A program made the translations under genes and the position numbers. A stretch of 64,000 nt of DNA from Coriaria nepalensis (Eukaryota; Streptophyta; Magnoliopsida; Cucurbitales; Coriariaceae), in NCBI GenBank assembly GCA_027186245.1, contig CP114492.1, positions 10,196,501 to 10,260,500 on the forward strand, given 5' to 3'. Numbering within the stretch: position 1 is the first letter of the stretch; each line of letters begins with the position of its first letter. Below, in pieces: positions 58,114 to 64,000 of this stretch. Below the pieces are notes generated by a model. It did no database searches and was not told the DNA's origin. It was given only the letters and a program-made list of their open reading frames with translations.

Positions 58114-59547
58114 ATGAATCAGACCAGCCCGTTGATAATGCGACCCTCATCAGAATGCTTACTTGAGCTCATTCAACGATTTTGTAAGAACGCTGATCGA
58201 GTCAAACAGATTCATTCCCTCCTGATTACAGATGCTCATCTCCTCCATAACTCGGAAGCTCCATCGAGTCTAAAATGGATGCCTACCCTCCTCTACAACG
58301 CTCTGATCGGAGCCCATCTCTCTTTCGGACAAGCTCAAAAGGCCCTCCTCCTCTTCACCCACATGCTTTCCCACCAAGCCACACCCAACAGCTTCACTTT
58401 CCCTCTCCTCATTAAATCCGCCGCTATTTCTTCGCCTTCTTTAGGAGAACCTATCCATACTCAAGCTCTTAAGCGAGGGGCTTCGAACGACCCGTTTGTA
58501 CAAACTTCTCTTCTTGGTTTGTACGCGGAAGTTGGTGAACTGCATTATGCACGTAGGATGTTCGAGGAAATTAATGAACCATGCACTGTAGCGTCTAATG
58601 CGATGCTTGATGCTTTTGCTAAAAATGAGGATATGGGGTCTGCGGTTTTGCTTTTCGAACGCATGTCTAACAAAGATGTGGTTTCTTGGACTAGTGTTAC
58701 TAATGGGTTCTTGAAGAATGGGTGTTTTATCGAGGCAATTCGGGTTTTTGGGAAGATGACGGTGAAGCCAAATGAAGCTACGTATGTTAGTGTGCTCTCT
58801 GCGTGTGCTAATTTGGTTGGGAGAGGAGCACTATGTAGGGGCAAGGAAGTTCATGGATTTATTATGAGAAATGAAGTAGAACCGACTGCTTTTATAGGGA
58901 CTGCATTGATTGATTTTTATGGGAAGATGGGTTGTTTAGAAATTGCTGCAAGTGTTTTTAATCTGGTAGATGTTAAACAAGTCTGCATGTGGAACGCTAT
59001 GATATCTGCCCTTGCTTCCAATGGAAGGGAGAAGGAAGCTTTAGACTTGTTTGAAAAGATGAAGGTTGAAGGGAAGCATCGTCCAAATGAAGTCACATTT
59101 GTCGTTGTTCTCTCTGCATGTGCTCGTGGAAAACATGTTGAATTAGGCTTGGAGTTATTTAGATCAATGTCAAGTGAATTTGCAGTGATACCAATTATGG
59201 AACATTATGGGTGTGTAGTTGATCTCTTAGGCAGAGCAGGGCTTTTGATGGAAGCATATGAGTTTATAAAAAGTATGCCGGTTGAGCCAGATGCTTCTGT
59301 TCTAGGGGCTCTTCTGGGTGCTTGTAAGATTCATGGAGAAACTGAGATGGGAAATGAAATTGGAAGAAAGCTGGTTTCTTTGCAGCCAAGGCACTGTGGG
59401 CGATATGTGGTGTTGGCTAATATTAATGCTCAGGTAGAGAAATGGGGTTCTGCAATTGATATCAGAAGAGATATGGCAGAGGCTGGTATTCAGAAGATTC
59501 CCGCCTTTAGTTTGATAGAATCAAATTCTGCTCTGCATTATGTGTAA
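58114..59547 (+). CDS. PLS-type pentatricopeptide repeat protein (E subgroup)
   Basis: An intronless frame of 477 residues. A second Met (58138, MRPSSECLLELIQRF) may be the true start. Repeats include LLYNALIGAHLSFGQAQKAL, DVVSWTSVTNGFLKNGCFIE, MWNAMISALASNGREKEALD and RPNEVTFVVVLSACARGKHV. The C-terminus has the extension typical of E-class proteins (MEHYGCVVDLLGRAGLLMEA to SVLGALLGACKIHGE and YVVLANINAQVEKW). There is no DYW domain. Such proteins bind specific organellar RNAs and, with DYW partners, guide C-to-U editing or processing. The repeat pairs that would read the RNA are present but I have not decoded them. The N-terminus (KNADRVKQIHSLLITDAHLL) shows no strong targeting signal. Confidence 0.95.
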   Translation: MNQTSPLIMRPSSECLLELIQRFCKNADRVKQIHSLLITDAHLLHNSEAPSSLKWMPTLLYNALIGAHLSFGQAQKALLLFTHMLSHQATPNSFTFPLLIKSAAISSPSLGEPIHTQALKRGASNDPFVQTSLLGLYAEVGELHYARRMFEEINEPCTVASNAMLDAFAKNEDMGSAVLLFERMSNKDVVSWTSVTNGFLKNGCFIEAIRVFGKMTVKPNEATYVSVLSACANLVGRGALCRGKEVHGFIMRNEVEPTAFIGTALIDFYGKMGCLEIAASVFNLVDVKQVCMWNAMISALASNGREKEALDLFEKMKVEGKHRPNEVTFVVVLSACARGKHVELGLELFRSMSSEFAVIPIMEHYGCVVDLLGRAGLLMEAYEFIKSMPVEPDASVLGALLGACKIHGETEMGNEIGRKLVSLQPRHCGRYVVLANINAQVEKWGSAIDIRRDMAEAGIQKIPAFSLIESNSALHYV

Positions 59548-60379
59548 GGTATAGAAATATAACCGTAGCTCAGTTCCATTTTTCTCCTGTTCAAAAAGAA
59601 AGTAGATATACTAATAACAGTCCTTAGACAATGCTGGTTTTTTAATCCATACTAAATAAAAGCCTGAGAAAGGAGACTCGAGAGAGTGAACTGAAAAAGG
59701 AAACAGAAGAGCATTATATATATAAGTGACTCAATCCGGCTCTTATCCCTTTCCTTGTAGAATCTTTGTGGTCCAAGAATCTTCAAGAACGAAGTTCTTA
59801 AGATTGTTTTCAGAAAATGTCAAGAGGAAGAGAAGCGGGGTCCATGCAGTTTTAGTAGTATCATCCATATTAATGACAGGTAATTAAGCCAATTAATGAC
59901 TATTAATACTCCTTTAAGGTCACCGATATTTGGTTACCATTCAATTAATGTCATTTATTTTGATTATCAATTATGCTAACAATTAAATGGCTAGTAAGTG
60001 ATCTGATCTCTTATAACATCCCAGCATCCAACCTTTTAGGATCGGTATACTCAACCAGGATCAAGCCTCATAATATGACGATTGTGTCACATTTTGAATC
60101 GAAAGTCTCTGACCTCTGAAGATTGAACTTGGTCCGACCTTCATAATGGCATGTTGAATAATGATTCAACAACGAATCTAGCCGCCACATTTACACATTT
60201 TAACTCCTTAACATATTTAAAATGCAATAACTTATTTTATTCAACATAAATACTTTTGTTCCAACATAAGAAAATTGTATATCTTTTACACATATAGTAA
60301 TATACAATATGATTTATTCAAAACATATATAACTTCATATATAGTAACACACAGAGATACTTAAAGAAATAAAGTTTGT
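59548..60379. other. Intergenic between convergent PPR and DUF26 genes
   Basis: 3' UTRs of both genes and AT-rich spacer. 60270-60370 recurs, with divergence, at about 61410-61512 as part of the DUF26 duplication. Confidence 0.55.
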
Positions 60380-61093
60380 TTATTTTAGGATGGGGTAAAG
60401 TTCATATCTAAAGTTGCAACTCCCACTAGCAAATCGGCCACCAATCTTAGAATCACAGCACTCCGGAAGCTGATCCGCTATAATACCGTCAAGACACTCC
60501 TTACAATTCGGGGCCGACAAATCTCTGGTACACTGAACCATGCCATAAACCTTATTCGATTCTCCAGCTGCAAAAAACTTTGGCGTAGTAATAGCTCTAT
60601 CAGACAAGGTACGCAACAGCTGCTTTACATTCCGATTAAATGGTGCCGGATCTTCTACATCTGGTGCCGTGTTCCACCCAGAGAACTTGTTTGTATTGTC
60701 AATTTGGCCAAAGAAATTCACACTTGCGTACCTCAAGTGGCAAAAATCATACCAAATTATAGCACCTTTTTGGTTAGGACAACGAGTTCGTAGCAATCTT
60801 CCCGCTTCAGCGACACAGGCGCCACAGTCTCTAGGTGAGACATCACCTCGGCATAGAGCTAGGCCGTTTGCTTGACCGACTGTCTGGCGGCCAAAGCCGG
60901 TTGGAGGAGTTGTTTGGGATAAACGAGTGAGTAAATCATTCAAGTTGGCAGCATATGGGCTATTGGGTGGGTAGGTTTCTGGCCCTTTATTGCAACTGTG
61001 GAATAATGCGTCAGCACCATTGGCTGCATGGAGGAAATTGGAGAATAACGATAAAAGAATTAAGTTGATTATTGCTTTACAGCCGATTACCAT
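60380..61093 (-). CDS. Cysteine-rich repeat secretory protein (two DUF26/Gnk2 domains)
   Basis: A single exon of 237 residues. A signal peptide (MVIGCKAIINLILLSLFSNF to about residue 25) precedes two DUF26 domains, each with C-x8-C-x2-C: LCRGDVSPRDCGAC and QCTRDLSAPNCKEC. There is no membrane anchor after the second domain, so this is a secreted CRRSP and not a plasmodesmata-located protein or a CRK kinase. Family members of this kind (ginkbilobin-like) have mannose-binding or antifungal activity. Others act in apoplastic signalling. The stop comes right after FRYELYPILK, a usual end for CRRSPs. A TATA-like TATAAATA lies about 92-99 bases upstream. A broken copy lies upstream in the same orientation. 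Confidence 0.93.
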   Translation of the reverse strand: MVIGCKAIINLILLSLFSNFLHAANGADALFHSCNKGPETYPPNSPYAANLNDLLTRLSQTTPPTGFGRQTVGQANGLALCRGDVSPRDCGACVAEAGRLLRTRCPNQKGAIIWYDFCHLRYASVNFFGQIDNTNKFSGWNTAPDVEDPAPFNRNVKQLLRTLSDRAITTPKFFAAGESNKVYGMVQCTRDLSAPNCKECLDGIIADQLPECCDSKIGGRFASGSCNFRYELYPILK

Positions 61094-61184
61094 TTTGATC
61101 GGAAGAAAATAGATTGAGGTTGAGTTTGTGGATATGCTTTAGCAGGTGATATTTGTTGAAGAGAATTGCTTTAACTTACGTAAA

Positions 61185-61192
61185 TATTTATA
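61185..61192 (-). promoter_or_regulatory. TATA box of the DUF26 gene
   Basis: TATAAATA on the minus strand, 92-99 bases upstream of the ATG at 61093. Confidence 0.55.
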
Positions 61193-61504
61193 GTGGTATA
61201 ACATATTAACAACTGCCTCCTATTACTAAGGAAGTCTAAACATAATATATCTGTCAAATATTTAAAAGGGAAAGTCAACTAGCATTATATCCGGAGGATA
61301 AAATATGAGAGATAGGCCGCGATTAGAGAGGTCAATCTTAACCCTTAACGGCTGAAATTGAGAACGAGACAGCGGCTTGGTAAGAATGACAATCAATGGC
61401 CACATGATTTATTCAACAAACGATATTTATCTCACACTTATAGTAATACATAATATGATTTATTCAACATATACAACTTTGTATATAGTAACACACAATA
61501 GACG

Positions 61505-61887
61505 TAAAGAAATTCTCACTTGTGTACTTGAAGAGGCAATAGTCATACCAAATTATCACCTCCCTTTCGGTAAGTACAACTTTTTGGGAGCTCTTTGCTC
61601 GCATCGACAACGCATGTTTTACAGTCTGTGTGAGACATCACCTCAGCATAGAGCTAAGCCGTTTGCTTGACCGACTGCATCGAGGTTGAAGCCGGTTTGA
61701 AGAGTTTTCCGGATAACTGAGTGAGTAATTTGTTCAAATTGGAAGCATATTGGCTATCGGATGTGTAGGTTTCTTGGTTAAAACAGAGGTGGAATATTGG
61801 ATCATCAGCACCATTGGCTGCATGGATGATATGATGGAAGAATGAGAGAAAGATTAAGTAGAACACTGCCTTTGAGCTGACTGGCAT
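61505..61887 (-). pseudogene. Broken DUF26 secretory protein copy
   Basis: The minus strand starts with an intact signal peptide (MPVSSKAVFYLIFLSFFHHI at 61887) and continues through HAANGADDPIFHLC, QETYTSDSQYASNLNKLLTQ to about 61670. This aligns with the neighbour's HAANGADALFHSC...YAANLNDLLTRL. A one-base shift then hides VGQANGLALC, which is followed by TGA where the neighbour has Arg (CGA/CGG). A second shift precedes DCKTCVVDASKELPKSC, and a further TGA replaces the Trp-type codon near 61548. The second DUF26 domain is missing, so this is a truncated tandem duplicate. Confidence 0.88.
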
Positions 61888-61983
61888 TTTGTTAGGAAGA
61901 AAATGGAATTGAGGTTGAGTTTGTGGATACACATACTTTTGAAACAGTACCATGAGACTATAAATAGATTGGCTGCAACTCAA

Positions 61984-63239
61984 AACTTTTTTTAGGTCAA
62001 CTTAGGATTGAAATTGCTGACCTTTTCTCCGTACGTCTTAGTGTACTTAGTAGGAATAAGACTTCTATTACAATTTACACATGTAGAATGTAAGTAGACA
62101 AATTACCTTCCTTAATTATAAGCAATAAATAAAATATAAACGAAGAGCCAATGGTCTGGCATCTATGTCGAAAGAACATCATTCATCAGCGTAATTTGCT
62201 GCCTGTTCACTTTCTTTACCTTAATTAACTTACAGAAGCTTAATTAACAAGAAAAAAGAGAAAGGGAAAGATTAAACAACAACAAAAAAAGGAATAAAGC
62301 CATAGATCTAGATTATAGCATCAATACTCATATCTTTCTAATTTCCTACTTTACAATCAATGGGTTCTTAATACTCATTCTATAATGGCTAATCGGACCA
62401 AGATTAAGAACCCTTAATGTCGTATTTGAATTCCAATATTTGATATTTCAATCTTATTCTAATTAACTAAGGCCTTATCTCGTAATCCACGAACCATTCC
62501 TACTAATAGTGAGAATACAGTCCATGAGTTAATTATATATATAAGCTAACTTTAGGTTATAATTCAAATAATAGAGCAATCCCTTTTACGTTACCATATG
62601 CTCGAGGCGGCGCCACCGTGCATGCATGTGGGGACCTGGCCTGCTGGCTGCTGCTACCCAATTATTATTTTTTATGATATAAACTATGTCGGTGTAGAAG
62701 AAGAACTGCTTTTTCGCCATGATAACCTTTTTATAGCTTAGCCTGATGTAGAGCAGGTGAACAACTTTGATCTTCTTATATTCGGATCTCTGTACGTAAT
62801 TTCACATATATAAATAACAAATATCGTTAAGAATCCACCACCTTTGACCTTTCAAGTAGAAGAGAATTGAATTGAGAGCTGTTTTTAAATCTTATTATAT
62901 ACGTCTCATATGTACATATTTCGCATTCAGTCACTTGTCCTAATTTGCAGACAGGTATATCTTAATCAATTATCATAACCTTAATTACACTTAATTATCA
63001 TAATTAAATGCTAAAGCTCTACCTAGACTACATGGTAGTTAGCTACAGCATGGGACCACTTTTCTCCCGTACGTCATGAAATTTCATGCTTCTTAATTAT
63101 CGTGAAACAAACCAAACATAATTATATGATTATATATGTGTATTTGCCTTCTCTACCTCTCTGTAGTATACTGATCACGACACAGTTTTGAGTCATTTCG
63201 AATCCTAGAAATTGCCTAGCTAGCTAACAGTAGCAGTAA
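61984..63239. other. Intergenic, AT-rich
   Basis: No supported gene. The last part would be the promoter of the damaged peroxidase. Only a short GC-richer patch near 62605-62650 stands out, with no coding signal. Confidence 0.5.
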
Positions 63240-63971
63240 TGGCACGGCCCATATCTCATTATCATTCAGCAATTTTGATCGTAATTAGTATTTTAGGGGC
63301 TCTTAGCTTCCACTCAAGCTCAGCTCAAGCTTGGGTTTTATTCTCAGACTTGCCCTAAAGCTGAGAAAATCATACAAGATTTCGTTCACCAGCACATCCA
63401 CAATGCTGCTTCTCTTGCAGCTGCCCTCATATGACTCCACTTCCACGATTGCTTTGTCCGGGTTTGTGTTTGCAATTAATCTCCTCCTCCTGATCGTCAT
63501 CTTCTGAACTGATATTATCATGTGTATGGATCATGATCAGGGCTGTGATGCGTCTGTACTTATAAATTCAACATCGACCAACCCAGCTGAAAAGGCGGGA
63601 GCGCCTAATCTAACACTAAGAGGCTTCGACTTCATAAACAGAGTAAAGAGCCTGTTAGAAGCTGAATGTCCGGCGTTGTCTCTTGTGCCGATACTATCGC
63701 TTTGGTTGCTAGAGACTCCATTGTTGCCACTGTAAGAACTACATACATCACTGTAAGAACTACAATCATGTTTTTTAAATTGATCGTGATGTCGTATGGT
63801 TATGCAGGGAGGTCCGTTTTGGAGTGTTCTGACAGGTCGTAGGGATGGACTGATCTCAAATGCCTCAGAAGCTTTAACTATTATCCCTGCTCCTACTAGC
63901 AACTTCACTACTCTCCAAACGCTTTTTGCTAACAAGGGTCTCGATCTAAAAGACTTGGTCCTGCTATCTGG
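63240..63971 (+). pseudogene. Damaged class III peroxidase, cut by the window end
   Basis: Exon 1 (63240 to about 63460) encodes a signal peptide (MARPISHYHSAILIVISILG), then, after a one-base frame change, AQLKLGFYSQTCPKAEKII and HFHDCFVR. The codon just before the distal His block is TGA (63432-63434), where Arg is needed, as expected from a CGA-to-TGA change. Exon 2 (63541-63731) reads GCDASVLINSTSTNPAEKAG, and a second frame change near 63675 hides VSCAD...ALVARDS. Exon 3 (from 63810) reads GGPFWSVLTGRRDGLISNAS to LDLKDLVLLSG, and the last exon with the proximal His lies beyond the window. Intron positions match the intact peroxidase at 52872. Confidence 0.9.
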
Positions 63972-64000
63972 TATTTCATTAACCAGTCAGTTAAGAGTAA

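Noticed and set aside
1..64000. tRNA, rRNA, CRISPR or bacterial-type operon features
   Set aside because: I saw no tRNA- or rRNA-like sequence, no array of spaced identical repeats, and the window is clearly plant nuclear DNA.

Overview
The window is nuclear DNA of a flowering plant, most likely a core eudicot and perhaps a rosid. It has AT-rich spacers, GT-AG introns and only plant gene families. These include a class III peroxidase, a DUF26 secretory protein, a PLS-type PPR, an HD-ZIP IV factor, an R3-MYB, an APO protein and a nuclear-encoded chloroplast ribosomal protein. I reconstructed exon chains by eye. Each listed chain gives a whole number of codons, but no transcript was consulted and the species cannot be named.

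Layout. 0-11 kb: a small 11-mer-repeat protein (+), ATG8 (-), a decayed GT31 galactosyltransferase (-), and an RRP6-like 3/EXD2-type exonuclease (+). 11-26 kb: mitochondrial aconitase (+, 20 exons), a small HMGB protein (+), plastid ribosomal protein L6 (-), an SGP/Spg1-type small GTPase (+), and an 87-residue plant protein of unknown role (-, three exons). 26-33 kb: relics of a Ty3/gypsy element with gag, protease and a reverse-transcriptase stub on the - strand, a degenerate minisatellite, and an antisense reading frame on the + strand. 34-41 kb: HDG2-like HD-ZIP IV (+) with an L1 box upstream, and a VUP-like gene (+). 41-45.6 kb: gene-poor, with a large imperfect inverted repeat centred near 44.12 kb. 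45.6-51.4 kb: R3-MYB (-), eIF1 (-), APO4-like (+), and an intronless triple ubiquitin-like protein (-). 52.8-64 kb: peroxidase (+), shortened F-box gene (+), LINE ORF1 relic (-), PPR (+), DUF26 secretory gene (-) with a broken copy upstream, and a broken peroxidase cut by the window edge (+).

The genes do not form one pathway. Themes are organelle function (aconitase, L6, APO, PPR, RRP6L3), epidermal and vascular development (HDG2, R3-MYB, VUP) and secreted defence or wall proteins (peroxidase, DUF26). Gene order recalls several Arabidopsis blocks (RPL6-HDG2-peroxidase; SGP-VUP-APO4; ATG8-ACO), which suggests an ancestral arrangement.

Most notable observations: the roughly 1.2-kb inverted repeat at 43.5-44.7 kb; the antisense frame in the gypsy relic; the exonuclease plus HNH-like architecture, with a GA splice donor, in the RRP6L3 gene; an in-frame alternative acceptor over an A15 tract in aconitase; and three-exon or broken genes that single-frame scanning would miss.
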